DNA from: Coniferiporia sulphurascens
Lineage: Eukaryota; Basidiomycota; Agaricomycetes; Hymenochaetales; Hymenochaetaceae
Assembly (NCBI GenBank): GCA_002794785.1
Contig: NBBA01000001.1
Coordinates: forward strand, 1,178,001 to 1,242,000
DNA: 64,000 nt
Direction of reading: 5' to 3'
Shown: piece after piece, positions 24,738-36,683 of the stretch
How positions within the stretch are numbered: position 1 is the stretch's first letter
Layout of the letters: each line of letters begins with the position of its first letter
Position numbers and translations under genes: made by a program
The notes under the pieces: model-generated
Database searches by the model: none
The model's input: the letters and a program-made list of their open reading frames with translations, nothing else
What the model was told of the DNA's origin: nothing

Positions 24738-25058
24738 TTTTACGGTTTTTTCGGAGGTGAGGGGCGTGTTTTGTGAGATGATGAGGTTTTATTCTTTTCT
24801 TTCTTTCTTTCCGTGTTCCTGATTTCGAGGAGCGTGTGTGTATTGACTGTTTGTTTACATGAATCGAGAAGCGTTCTGCGCGTTTATCTCGCCAGCCTAC
24901 ACCACGATATATGCATATATATACACAAATTGCTTTGCGGACGACAGGAACACGGAAGATACTCGTCAACGTTCTATTCTGCTCTGCAACGCTCTCTTCT
25001 TTCTTAACTTGACCTTCCGCGAAATACAAACATGTTTCAAAATCAGGCCGTGCCCGCC

Positions 25059-25805
25059 TCAACAGAAAAACTCGTACCAACCCGGTTCGCACCCCGCCTC
25101 CAGCAGCGCTAGCGCCCTAAATCTTTCGACGACCTCGCTCAGCGGGGGCGGGAGCGAGGACGGGAGTGCCTCGGTAATCCCCATTTCGACGTCAATGTTC
25201 TCCGCGAACGCGACGCACACGCGGATAGCCCCCTCCTGCGTTCTCACCGCGCATAATTTGGGTTTGGGTTTGGGTTTTAACTCGAGGCTGGTCCGAAGCA
25301 TTATGACCTTTTCGACACTCGTTCTCTCCTCTCCGGTTTTTTGTCCTTCCCTTTCCTTCGTGGTGTGCGCGTGTGCGTGTGCGTCGAGGTTGGTAAGTAT
25401 GCGCTGCATGTACGACTCTCGTAGCGCGCCGATGCTGATGCTCCGAGTCGTGTTGCTGCTGCTGCGCCGGCTACGGCTGGCGACGGGGGCGAGGGCGAGG
25501 ATGGGAGCGTGTCCCTCTTGCGCGGCAAAAGCGCGAGCACGCGCGTCGAGCTGGTGTGAGTCGAGGAGGAGGCCGTAGACCATGTGGATCCATGGTGCGT
25601 GGGGGACCTGAGGACGCAGCCGTGGTCGCGGTCGTGGTTGTGGTTGCGTGTGGGTATATGCGGGCTTGCTGCGTGAGGAGGTGCCAGTTGGGAGTGGTGG
25701 GAGGCTGGCGGGGTAGGCGGACGAGGGACGAGTGGGGTGTGGTGAGAGGTTGGCGGGGTGCCGGAGAGGCCAGGGGTTGGGGTTGGGGTGGAGGTGGGTG
25801 ATCAT
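25059..25805 (-). CDS. Unrecognised protein, N-terminus uncertain
   Basis: An open frame of 248 codons starts at ATG 25805 and ends GCEPGWYEFFC. The C-terminal two thirds look like folded protein: VPHAPWIHMVYGLLLDSH, then GALRESYMQRILTNLDAH, then PLSEVVERFRALALLEAGC. The first 65 codons are Pro/Arg/His-rich and read like shadow sequence. An alternative frame there gives NWHLLTQQARIYPHA just before a good acceptor (CTGCGTCCTCAG), so the true N-terminus may be a different exon spliced to VPHAPWIH. I do not recognise a family. It converges with the GPALPP gene over 320 bp. Confidence 0.5.
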   Translation of the reverse strand: MITHLHPNPNPWPLRHPANLSPHPTRPSSAYPASLPPLPTGTSSRSKPAYTHTQPQPRPRPRLRPQVPHAPWIHMVYGLLLDSHQLDARARAFAAQEGHAPILALAPVASRSRRSSSNTTRSISIGALRESYMQRILTNLDAHAHAHTTKEREGQKTGEERTSVEKVIMLRTSLELKPKPKPKLCAVRTQEGAIRVCVAFAENIDVEMGITEALPSSLPPPLSEVVERFRALALLEAGCEPGWYEFFC

Positions 25806-25917
25806 GGACTCTTACTCGGGAGTGAGGTACGGGCGTGGGGTGGTCTTTGTCCGTCTTGAGGCTTGAGTTATGGAGTTATTAGAGGGAGGGAGATGTTGTG
25901 TGGTATGGCGTGGGGCC

Positions 25918-26640
25918 TGTCGTCGTCTTGCGCTGTAGGGTGGGCGGAGGCAAATAAGGCGGTATGAGGATACAGTGAATCGGGGGTACAAGCTCCGTGC
26001 TGGCCTTCCGAGTCGTGTTTACGCTGATTTTGTGGTCCGTTTTCCTTAGATGCGCCGTGGTGTGGTGTTGCAAGGGGGAGAAGGACTTGAGCATTCTTAC
26101 TCTGCGGCGGGGTGAGGGGTGTCACTGGCACGGTGGCGGGCATCCAGCCTCCCGTCGTTGTGAACCGCGGCCTAGTAGGTTGGAGAATGAGTGCCAGTGG
26201 GGTGTGGATGGCGATTCGATTCCATGAGGTCCAAGAGACTACACACTAGCATGTATCGTGTGAAGCGAGCGAACGTGGGTTGAGTTGCTTTTCTTTGTTC
26301 GCGTCCGGAGGATACCTGAGAGCACGGCTCGGGGGTGGACTAACGGTAAAGGTAAAGGGTCCTAAATTCAATCAGGTTCAAGTTGTAGATCTGTACTAAC
26401 TCCGTAGAGGGTTAATGACTCGTGTGATCATATGTACATGTATGCAGCACGTACCGTTTTGAACTATGGGGCATAAGGACAAGCTCTTTTTTTGGATTTG
26501 GATTTTGGTAACGATTGTAACATCATACATTACGAGAATATTACGAGATTAAAAGATCTGGGGAGGTCCCGTCGATCGCGCGCAGATCAGTTTCCGTCGG
26601 CGCATCCCGAGCGCATCCTAGGCCACCCCCGGATATATAC
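25918..26640. repeat. Diverged direct repeat, unit 1
   Basis: Several blocks recur in the same order and orientation in unit 2. GTCGTTGTGAACCGCG recurs almost exactly. GAGGTCCAAGAGACTACACA corresponds to GAGGTCTAAGAGACTATACA. A block ending GGACAAGCTCTTTTTTTGG corresponds to one ending GGCGAGCTCTTTTTTAAAT. A GTCGATC...GCGCAGATC...CGGCGCATCCCG block closes both. On the minus strand both keep readable peptide similarity (LVCSLLDLMES, AVHNDGR, QDDDRPH). It looks like a degenerate transposon-derived sequence; the class is not identifiable by eye. Confidence 0.7.
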
Positions 26641-27471
26641 ACGCAGGACTGGTTCTAGCATATATGTACATACGATCTTCAAGTTAGTCTCAGGGTTACA
26701 CGGTTAGCTTTAGTCACCGGCCAATGGGACAGTTCTGGTCACTGAGATAACCTGGAATTGAAGAGTTCTGTAAACCCTTTGATCTCACTCTTTCTTTCTT
26801 TATTTCGGCTCACGGCTGAAAGGCACGGTATACTGTATCATGATGTACTGTACCCTTGATTTAAAATAGGAGAATTCAGTCCCATTTATTTGAGCAAGAA
26901 ATTTCAAAATCACCTATGAAAGCTTCAAATTGGAGAATTGCCAGAAAGGATTCATATTCATAGAAAATAGCATGTAAAGCACCACGAGCGTACTGTATAT
27001 ACTGTAACCACCTCCAAGTCATTCATGCTATTCTTAAACATGGTGAGTAGTACTAGATCCAGACCAAAAGAAACAGCCACCGGCATTTTAATTGATGAAG
27101 GAACAGTGAAGGAAAGCACAAACAGAAGTTAGCATAATTTTCTGGCTTTTAGACTTGTGGTAATGATTTTCCGAGTCAATCGGTGGCAATTTGGAAACAG
27201 TGAGCTCAGAGCTAGTGCTAGAGCTATATCTCGGGGGCACTAAGAAAAGTTGAATAAAGCCGGATTATTCCAGCTTTTACACTGGGTCTTTTAGACCCCA
27301 CATGTTTGGTACTGTTTACTAGATCCCACAGTGCATTTATGACTTCTTCAGAGTCATGAGAAGTCATGGACTCGGAGGAGTCAGTACAAGTCATCTGGAG
27401 GCAGAATAGAGGTTCTTAGAAGTTTGACTTACTTTGACTCATTTTATAAAATTAGTGCAGGAGTGTGATTT
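26641..27471. other. Spacer between the two repeat units
   Basis: About 830 bp, AT-rich, without an open frame of note. It contains several TACTGTA heptamers (26.83-27.02 kb). Confidence 0.4.
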
Positions 27472-28165
27472 GTCGTCGTCCTGTGCTCCCGAGCAGGTCG
27501 CGGGTACCGTGGGGGGGGGGTAATCAGGGGATGTGAGGATACAAGAATACAGGTTCTGCACTGCTGATTCACTTGGGCTCTTGGGCTCACTATTTCCTGG
27601 ACCATTTTTATCATACACATTGTGGCGTGGTGCCACGTATCTCAGGCCGGAATTGTGCATTTTCTGCGGTGGGGTGCGGCGAATCGGAGCACCCAGCGGC
27701 CGTTCGTCGTTGTGAACCGCGCCTATGTTGGAAAATGGGTAGGAGGCGGGGAGGATTTCCGTGAGGTCTAAGAGACTATACACTAGTATGGACCTGAGTT
27801 TCTTCGCCATATTCGTGTCGAGAAAGGTCGGACTAACTGTATAAGGTCCCGGGTTCGATTTACGATTTACATATATACCACCAGATACATACTAACTTCG
27901 TCATGGTAGAAAGTTAGTAACTCAGGTGCTTATACTGTATGTACATATGTACCGTTATGGAATAAGGGGTATAAAGGCGAGCTCTTTTTTAAATTTGTGT
28001 AAGTGTGTGGTGTGTGTAGTTGGAATAGAATTATGGGATATTATGATGCATGTTACGAAATTGAAGGGTCATTTGAATTTCGCAGACGGGGTGGAACCGT
28101 CGATCATGCGCAGATCCGCGTCCGAGTCCGCCGGCGCATCCCGGGCCCGAGCTCCCCAGGTCATC
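27472..28165. repeat. Diverged direct repeat, unit 2
   Basis: This is the same block order as unit 1. On the minus strand the matching peptides are LVYSLLDLTEI, AVHNDER, RTPPQ, KNGPGN and QDDDKSH, in one partly open frame (27439-27810). That frame covers only the first half of the unit. The copies are too diverged for a recent duplication. Confidence 0.7.
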
Positions 28166-29370
28166 GGTCCACTACCCAGTGTTTACCGTGACATGAGAGC
28201 GAGTTTACGGAATAAATTCAGGATTTTCCTTTCGCACAAACGGATGGTTGCCTTCAAGTTAACTCAATCACATTTTGGCGAAAAATTGCCCTGCAATGTA
28301 TTTTATTTTCTCTGCTCTCGGCAAGTCTCGTCAGGCGTTACCAGTACTAGTGTGTATACAATTCAAGTCAATTGTAAAAGTCTTTAAAAGCCTCATTCGT
28401 TTTCGCGGATCATTGCCGTATCCGTATCTCCTCACCGTGACGGCACAGGCTCGGGAGTGTCCTTTGGTCTCAAAGAATTATGTATCTATTGGGTCGGGAT
28501 AGAGTAAAAAAAACGGAGCTCTAGAACCAGTTTATCATCAAGGAACATTAAGTCAAGCCTTTCACGAAAGGCGGTGCCGCGCGCTGCTAGCATGCTGGCA
28601 ACCACTGCATCCTTCGCGGCTGCATCCCGTTCACGGACGATTCATGCATGGCGCAATGGGCTACATCCATGTCTGAATCCGAAGGGAGGTGCAGCCGACC
28701 GGTGGCTGAAGAGCTGTTACGACGTGCCTTGATGTGCGTACAATCGCAGTTATTCCGGGCGGAAAGGCCCCAAGGGAACTGACTTGCTCGTAACTCACCA
28801 GTTGAATTGTCCAAGAAGTGTCTTATCACAATATACAGTATGTGCGGAGCCAATACTATTACAGTATTCACCGATTCGAACCCGTCCAATCCGAATCGCA
28901 CTTCTCCCTCCGAGTCCTTATACAGGTGATCTTCGCGCTAAGAGGAGAATACGATTTATTGCTGTATACACTAATAGACGATCATCGGATTCGGATGGAG
29001 TGCTTAACGCCACGGTTGCCAAGCCTTCGGAAGATACAGTACAATCTGTATTTAGGTATGTATGTACATCATGAGTTCATGATGTGTGCATCTCTCGTTG
29101 TCCCCGAGATACGTACATGAGACCCAGACTGGGCAGCGGGGAGATCCCCTTCCGTGACGCTTTTGCAGTGGCACGCCGATTTTTTCCTCTCAGCGCCAAA
29201 TGCCGGGGTTACACGCCATTGACTGAGGAAGCGCTGGGATAAGCCAGGGTCACGGTGTCGACCGCGAATTCGTGATCATGAAATTATGAGCAACGCGGAA
29301 CCAAAGAAGAAGAAAAGATATAGCATTGACTTCCTTTCATTGACAACACCCTTCAGAAGTTTGTGCGTAC
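28166..29370. other. Gene-free stretch
   Basis: No coding exon recognised. Several TACAGTA/TACTGTA heptamers occur between 28.83 and 29.05 kb. Confidence 0.4.
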
Positions 29371-29888
29371 GATCACATGAAAGGAAGTGAGAGGGGACCC
29401 CGCACTCGTCCCATTTGTTGGGGTGATCGCGACGTGAACGAGCTTCGGGTAGAAGAATTGATAGTCGAGACCAAATTGGACTTTCCGCGCCCGGAGAGAA
29501 ACCCACGTAGTGAACAGTGTCGAGGGCCAGCTCGATGTCCCCTTAGATCCATGCGCGGTGAGGTCTTCGGGGTCGCCCTCCGCGGTCTGCGCCTAGAGAA
29601 ACTCGCACGGTTCGACATTCGTGTTCTGTACAGGGCAAAACACCAGATTAGACAGGTCTTCCTTGAGACTAGAAGACGGCTCGTCACTTGAGAATAGCGT
29701 GCAACTCAAACAGGAGCTTAATAGAGATTTAGTAGTTCTGCTCCGCAGCAGACTCAAAGCGGGATTTAGCTAGTACCGGTTGAGAGATCACAAGTAGCGG
29801 TAGTTTACCTTCTCGGAGAGCAGCGTAGAGACTGATTCCCACCAGTTATTCAGAAAAATCGCATACTGTTGCCAATAAACCACCGCTG
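29371..29888 (-). pseudogene. Coding-like fragment, possible degraded gene
   Basis: One stretch (29888-29815) reads VVYWQQYAIFLNNWWESVS and ends at a possible donor (GTAAAC). A second (29692-29371) is open in one frame apart from a single TAG and includes QFFYPKLVHVAITPTNGTSA. No start codon, acceptor or family could be assigned. The plus strand at 29377-29691 is open as well. It may be a relic or chance. Confidence 0.25.
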
Positions 29889-30603
29889 CAGCCACAACAG
29901 AGGCATCGAAGGGGGGTCAGCATCGGGTTTAAGTAAAACTAATTTTTATAGATTGTGACCACCTTATCCAATGGGCCAAGTACCTCGTGCACCTTAGAGT
30001 CATAGAATACTTGAGGTGTACCATGCCGATTTTGCTGTCACTCTCAAAGTATATGGAACTTATTTCCCTGCGCAGTAAACCGGAGTATAAAATTTTAGTT
30101 TATTTCATCCCGATCCAGCCCGGAAGATAAGGTCAAACTTGAGCCACGGCCAACGTAGGTTGTGGTGAGCTCGGTGTAAGCGTCGCGAGGACGCCAGTCA
30201 ACCGCAAAGCCGGCAAACTTGGGGATTTTCTCGATGGAACATGGGCAGGTTTGTGCCGTGCGATTCGCGGCCGTTTCGGATTTTTAGTGCTAGCGCTTGG
30301 AATTGCCCCGCCGTCCGCATGCCCGGTGTGACCTGGACGGCGGCTACAGCCCGAGTCGACTTTGACGATCGCATGCCAGTGGTAGTAAAAAAGCGCGAGA
30401 GAGGCGAATCCGATTCCCTTCATCGCGTTTACACGCATTGAATAGATCTGCATACATATCGAGGCGGGCCGGACGTACCCCGCATATATTGTTGTTGTCG
30501 GGGAGCACACGGCTGTAACGGAATGGGCGAGATCCGATGGAATGTAGGTAGATAGTCGATCAGGAACAGGCAATACACATTGCACCGCGAAATGAGTGCC
30601 TAT

Positions 30604-30771
30604 TTAAACGTGCTGTGCCGCGGTCTCCATGACGTGGACCTCTGCGGCGGTATTATCACCAGTTGCTCGGTGGGATCTGAAGGGCTCTCCCATTGTTCTC
30701 CAATACATTACATATATGATTGATATCATGAGAAGCGCACCAGGTACGACCCACACTCCGGTTCCTCGCAT
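30604..30771 (-). CDS. Small single-helix membrane peptide (55 aa)
   Basis: The minus strand reads MRGTGVWVVPGALLMISI and continues with a short aromatic segment into a polar tail ending METAAQHV. It has one clear hydrophobic helix and complete start and stop codons. It could be a stand-alone micropeptide or the terminal exon of something I cannot see. No homology recognised. Confidence 0.3.
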   Translation of the reverse strand: MRGTGVWVVPGALLMISIIYVMYWRTMGEPFRSHRATGDNTAAEVHVMETAAQHV

Positions 30772-32490
30772 ATGCAATGTCGTCTCGCAAAATCGAGGGT
30801 GGCCGGAGCTGGGTGCAATAACCAGGCACTTGTAAGGTTACAGGTACCATTAGCAGGAAGGATACATAGGAATTCCCGTGAAAAAAGGGAAAGAAAAATG
30901 CACTCCGGCACGTGACTGTATAGCAATGGTGGTCCATACGGGAGAATACTCGGCAGGGCGGATGGTTCAAGCCGCAACTGCATCCGCTGCTAGCTAGTTA
31001 ACCGCCCGAGCGAGGTCCAAGCGACTTATGCGTGTGTCTAGGCAACCGTCTTTTGCTTGACGGAATTCCTGGACACCTTGCCGCTCGGGATGCTGGATCA
31101 GGGCGTCCGTCCGCTCGGGGATTGCAAAAATAAAATGTAAAATGTAAAAAGGGGAAGGAAAAAACAACAATAATTAGCATTTTTCGCTTCTGAGAGTTTC
31201 AATGGCTTTCTTTTCGGGTCCCATACATACACCCTTCACATTGGTATCACTGGTTTTGACTTGACCTTGACTGACCTGCGACGCGATGTGGTGCGCGCGC
31301 CTATCTCGCGCTGGCGACGTGTTTGAGAGTATAAATGCGTCTAGCCTCAGGAGGCCAGCGGGCAGTGGCTCAGCGTGTGCATGTGCACCCAAGAGGGCGC
31401 CAGCTGGCTAGCCTTCTGTCTCGAAATTGTGCGTTTTTAATGTTCTCGTATCCAAGGGTTGTGTGACTCTTGAGCTGGCTCCCCTTGTATCGGCGGCCGC
31501 ATCTCCCGGCACACCCTCTTCGAAAGGAAGGCGGCAATATATCCCCGAGCTCGGAATCGGCGTCAATAATCATAATTTCGAGCCCCAGAACAAGAAACAG
31601 CAAATCCATTTAAATAAGAAAATATATTACAAGCGAGGATTAAAATACGAACGAGAGCATATATAAACGACAGCGTGGAACATGCAAGAGAGGAGAAGAA
31701 ATGTGTTATTGGACAGCCAAGCAGGAAAGGTGCACATGGACAGAAGCGTTTAAAAAGGTTTACAGACACCCTGTTTATGCGGACCTGATGTCATCAGGGA
31801 GAATCACACACACAGATTTGTACCCGCGATACCCACGATTCCACGAAACAGATTGGAAAACCCACGCCGCCCTCGCGAGATCTAATAAGAAGGCATCGGG
31901 AGGGAGCAATGGAGACAAAGGGTCTCATGTACTAGTCGGCGTCTCGGAGCACGTAGCAAACGACGCGAAGAAAAGACAGAAAAGAATTGAGACCGCAGCT
32001 TGAATGCTGACATGAAATCTTCGGCGCAGCCGTCACAATAGAATTTTGCGGATCTAAGCGCGAAACGGGGACCATGCGATGTCGGTTAACAAGAGCGGAA
32101 TGCGTTTTAGCCTCACGTCATCAACAGTAGGGCTCGGAATTTGAACGTACGTTATTGCTTATGATTGTGCTATATAGACGTATGACGCACGCCAGGACGT
32201 CGCGGTGTATTTCAGGAGTTGATGTGGTAGTTGGTACCGAGTTGCGCGACAGATCCATAAGATTTATATTTTTGGTAGTGCATGAAGGAAAGAATGACGG
32301 AAAACGGAGAGAAAGCAAGGGAGGCAAGAAAAGCTCAGTTAGCGCTCCGTCGATCATGGTATGAATAAACATCAGAATGATAATGCAGAAGAAATAAACA
32401 AAGAAAGCTGAGCGTCCCCAGCTCACATTATTCAATGTGCTTGCAACCAGTACCGGAATAAAAAAATAAAACCATAAAGATGAAGAAGTA
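30772..32490. other. Stretch without a supported gene
   Basis: A plus-strand frame at 31701-32003 (100 codons, Lys-rich tail) is the only candidate and has no family resemblance or splice context. The rest is AT-rich, mostly 3' of the G-alpha gene. Confidence 0.35.
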
Positions 32491-34297
32491 TCAGATAAGG
32501 GCGGCCTTGGTGAGATTGCCCCGAAGTGCAATGCTGATCGGGGAAGTGAAGGTGAAAATGATTCGTTGAGCCAATGTCGAAAGAAAAAAGCGCGGGCGGG
32601 GGGGAATGAAATAAACTCACTCTATGGGCAAGAACAAGCGAATTCGTCAGACATCATGCACCCCTTCGGTGAAGCACAAACTCACCTTCAACTGCAGCCA
32701 TCACAACACGCAAAAGCGCCGTATCCGTTGCATTTGTGAAACTTAGAGGTGGGGAGTTAGCATACGACAGCAGTGCATTACATCTGTTGGGAGCGGATAG
32801 GCCTTGGCCACGTACTGGACATAGATTTCCCGCTCGCGATTCTGGCCAGACTTGCGCGACAACTTCGTAAATCGCGACCTAAAGTATTCCCGACCTTGCT
32901 GAATGTTGCCAGACTCGCCTTCGAAATCCTTCAAAGCAAGGCATATTTCAATGGAACGAAAGAAATAAAAACCATCAGAAAAGAACCCACTGGAAATGTA
33001 TTCCTAATATCAGAATGCTTGATCTTCTCACTAAAGATGTCGTCCTTATTCAGGAACAGGATCTTTGAAATATCTAAGTGCCTATCGTCCATGAGCAAGT
33101 AAAGGACGTACAATTGAGGTTGTCCGGAACCATTGAGAATGACATATTGAATCCCAAATTGTCATTGCATCTTGCATTTGATTCTGCACGCGCGTGAGCT
33201 ACCCCCTCTGTTTGTCGCTGTTTGCAAGGCGGACTTACCGCATCCTTGTCTTCTACTAGGCACTGATCGTACCCGCTCAGACTCACTAAGAAGAGAATAG
33301 TTGTCACATCTTGAAAGCAGTGTATCCATTTCCTTCGTTCGCTTTTTTGCCCACCCACGTCAACCATGAGCATTTCATGTGAACGCAATTTGAACATGGT
33401 CTCGGTAATACCGACTGTGCGTGCCTTGCATCGGATGATGTCCTGCTCTGTGGGATAGTAGTTCTTTTGGAACAGGCGACCGAGATCATTGTAGAAATAT
33501 GTTAAACTAGACAATCGCGTGCATAAGCAACGCGAAATAATGAAAGCGAAGACAACACACTTATCAGGTAAAGCTGCCTCGTTTCCCCGTGACCATCCCT
33601 TTTGAACTACTTCATCTTCCCATAGCAACTTGAGCGGTTCATAATAACTCTCTGGAAAGGGCTGGCCGTCCTTGACGTCCGGTGGGTCATCCACAAGCGC
33701 AGTATACTGCTCAACGTCTTCCGAGATGTGCAGATCCATGTCCTCCAGCGCTTCAAGCAACTGCTTCATACCCTGCGTGATATTACTGAAGACGAGCTGT
33801 CGGTAGAATTCGAACTCTTGCGGGGAGAAATGCAAATCGTGGATGAGACGCATTTGCTGATGGGACACAAGTCAGTAAATCAAATTCAGAATTGAAAACA
33901 CAATCAAGTCCATCGACGTAGCAAATGTATAACGTAGACCAAATCCGTGCCTCCTCGCACCGACGGACGATATGTGCGCAACATCCGAGCGCGCCACCAA
34001 GACCGTCGACCATGCCACGTACAAAGATGTATCCGCAGTCATTAACGATTTAACAACCCACCTTTAGCACTGTCGATTTCCCTGAATCACCGGAACCCAA
34101 TAACAAGACCTATTTTCACAACAGTTGATCAATGGTTTTGCCAATCTGACGAAGCAGAACACAATTGCGGAAAAACAACCTACCTTGACCTGACTATCCA
34201 ACTTGACCTTCGCATCCCTTAGCTGTCGCTCGGCCTCGCGGTGTCTTGCTTTCTCCTCTTCGGAGACGCCTCCGGCTGCCGACACGCACGCACCCAT
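32491..34297 (-). CDS. Heterotrimeric G-protein alpha subunit
   Basis: This GTP-binding switch relays receptor signals at the plasma membrane. Exons: 34297-34184, 34109-34062, 33856-33561, 33506-33239, 33183-33112, 33062-32991, 32928-32816, 32741-32686, a single base at 32622, and 32533-32491. They total 1083 nt, 360 aa, a normal G-alpha length. Gly2 and Cys4 (MGACVSA) predict myristoylation and palmitoylation. The P-loop is GSGDSGKST (residues 43-51), switch II DVGGQKSERRKW, base recognition NKDD and TNATDT, and the C-terminus LRGNLTKAALI. Two catalytic positions depart from canonical G-alpha: Asp46 for the usual P-loop Glu and Lys180 for the arginine finger. An alternative model without the one-base exon uses donor GTTTGT, gives VEGDIALR and stays in frame. 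The third intron is longest (205 nt). Confidence 0.93.
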
Positions 34298-36683
34298 TAC
34301 TGGTATGTACAGAATCCGAGGGGGAAAGAGCACAGAATGGACTTTAAGATGGATGAAGGCGGAGAGTGAGAAAGGACGAGGGAGGTAGCTGCTTGACTGA
34401 TCATCAGCAAAGAAGCCAGCGGAGTCAAACCTTACACACGCTCACCACGAAAAGGAGAATGCGCCGGCCCCGGACCTACTGCGTTCCCGTCACTCCTTGA
34501 GAGAATAAAAAATGGAGAAAAAGAACGACGACTATGAGCACGGGGGAAAGAGGAGGTTTAGAGGCGAAGGCGGCGCCCTTGAAGGAGGCGCCTTAGCGAG
34601 AGACCGACGCCAGCCGACGGGGCCGGATCATTTGTTCCCACGAATTATGTAACTAAACTCCCGACCTCGAATTAATGTGCGTCGTCGCCAAGCTGAAATT
34701 AATTGTGTAACCACAGTTTCGACATCCTTTAGCGAGGAATTACGGAAAGAAATATGTATGTTCCCGGTAAGGGAGCCCAGGATTACTGTCGAGTCCTCAA
34801 GGGCCCAGGACCAACATCACAGGTTATGCACCGCACCCAAAGTCTATCATACCCCAGATTAAGCTGGGTTCCGAGATGCTTAGAAGCTGCGGATTGTAGG
34901 TCTTACGAGGGAGGCGATGAGTCAAAGACTGGGCGATCGTTTAATCTCGGCTCACACGTAGACTGAATCACCGATGGAGAGTCAGTTCACGAAAATGAAC
35001 AACTTGAAGGCCAGGCGCCGAGCCTGAGTATCTGATAGCTTCTTGCACTTATGGCTTCCTCCTGCTAGTCGCGACTGGTGATCGTTTCACGCTCTTGATT
35101 CATACGAAAAGTTCATTGTCCTGTTCCACCAGATAAATGTGAAACGAGTTGAACCAATAGACGCCCTTTCTTTTCCGCCTCGCTCCCGCTTAGAGATTCA
35201 CGCTCGTGCCTTCGGGATGGCTTTGATACCGACGCTTGGTTCCAGACGCCGATCCTTCCATACGGGGAAACACATCTACACACAGCCATACTCCGCCCTC
35301 CTCCTCCGAGTCCCCCCCTAAAACCATCATGCAACTAGCGGATACGGCTCTCGCTATCTCGTAGCCGAGTACACGGTACTTGTTGCCCAGTGAGTCTGGT
35401 CTTCTGCCTTCGCACCTGTGAAGAAGGGTGCAGACACCGATTTCCGGACAGGCTCCGCGTTCTTGTACGCTCATGCAGACAGTTTTTCGGAAGTGTACCT
35501 CCAGAAGTCCCGATCTCACAAAGTCAGAGAAAACTACCCTTTTAGAGCTAACCGCGCATGCAGGCTGTGCAGAGCGATTTCCCTTTATGCCGTTCCACCC
35601 ATCCCTTGTAATGATTCTCGAGTTCACGTTGACCAATAATACACGCCGACATCTGGGTGCTTTTCGGTAAGCTCGGGGATGAATAAAACGTGTTGTGAAT
35701 CTTTCCTCAGCGTATTGTAACTGCTTATGCATTCGGATTGCTGAGATTGGTGCGGCGTCCCCGGGATTCAACGAAGCATTCGATTAATTAGATAGATCTT
35801 GGTTGCAGAAGTGAGCAGTTAATTCAGACTCGGAGTCGGGAGGCAACGAACATTGCATGTCCAAATCATCATGTTTCCGGTGGATACAATGGGAAAATGA
35901 TCAATGCCCAGAGAACCTGTAGAACTTGACAAAGGCGGAAGGCGAGGTATATATATTTCACCCGGATAACCGTTATCACGCATGTTGGCAACAACCAAGC
36001 AAGTGTGAACAGGGTACGACACAAAAACCAGTAGAAATGATCCGGGTACTGCACAGGGGAAGGACGCTCCGACATGACGGTGACATGCAGAATCGCTACC
36101 ATGATAAAAACATATAGCTTCTCGCTCCCTTCGTGATTACTCGAGTTACGCGTTGTTGTTATTTCTTAAATTGACTTTAACGACTTGGGGTCGTTGCATG
36201 AGCATCAAATACTCGGAGCGTTGCTGTGCGTATGTTTTTTTTGGGAGTTATCTGCGAATGATACGCCATCATAAGATACGTATCACACGATAAAGTGGAA
36301 CTTACATCGGTTATGTTATGTATCCCCTGTGTTTTGGCTTGTAAGGTAGCATCCCGAGTTAGGCACCTGGTAACACAGGATTGTTTTGAGTCGGATTAAG
36401 TTCACGAAGACTTGCTAGATCTCCCAGTGCATTTTACAGACATTCTAATGTCATCGTACTGATCACAGCTAAGTGTAACGGAAGGAGCAACGCCTGCTGT
36501 GTGGTCAATGCGAAGAAATTTGAACGAAATGCTCGCGACGCGACGCGACAGAAACAGTGACTGTCGATCTTACCAGGAAAGGAAATATCCTGCTTACTGC
36601 AAAATTTCAGAGCCGTAACTTGCCTCCGACTAAGAGGAGCTACACCGCTTGCTACCAGTTAATCACTTTACCGGCTTACAACT
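34298..36683. other. Intergenic, divergent promoters of G-alpha and UTP18
   Basis: It contains a minus-strand open stretch of 193 codons at 35190-35771 that begins without ATG and resembles nothing. I see no RNA gene. Confidence 0.4.

Noticed and set aside
27840..27870. Possible tRNA-derived SINE B-box (GGGTTCGATTT) in repeat unit 2
   Set aside because: The matching block in unit 1 lacks it, no A-box is found at the right distance, and no poly-A-like tail follows.
25918..28165. Intact LTR retrotransposon
   Set aside because: The two repeats are far too different from each other, the interior is only about 830 bp, and no gag, protease, reverse transcriptase or integrase peptide is readable.
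35190..35771. 193-codon open stretch on the minus strand
   Set aside because: It begins without ATG, composition is not protein-like, there is no splice or promoter context, and the plus strand is open over much of it too.
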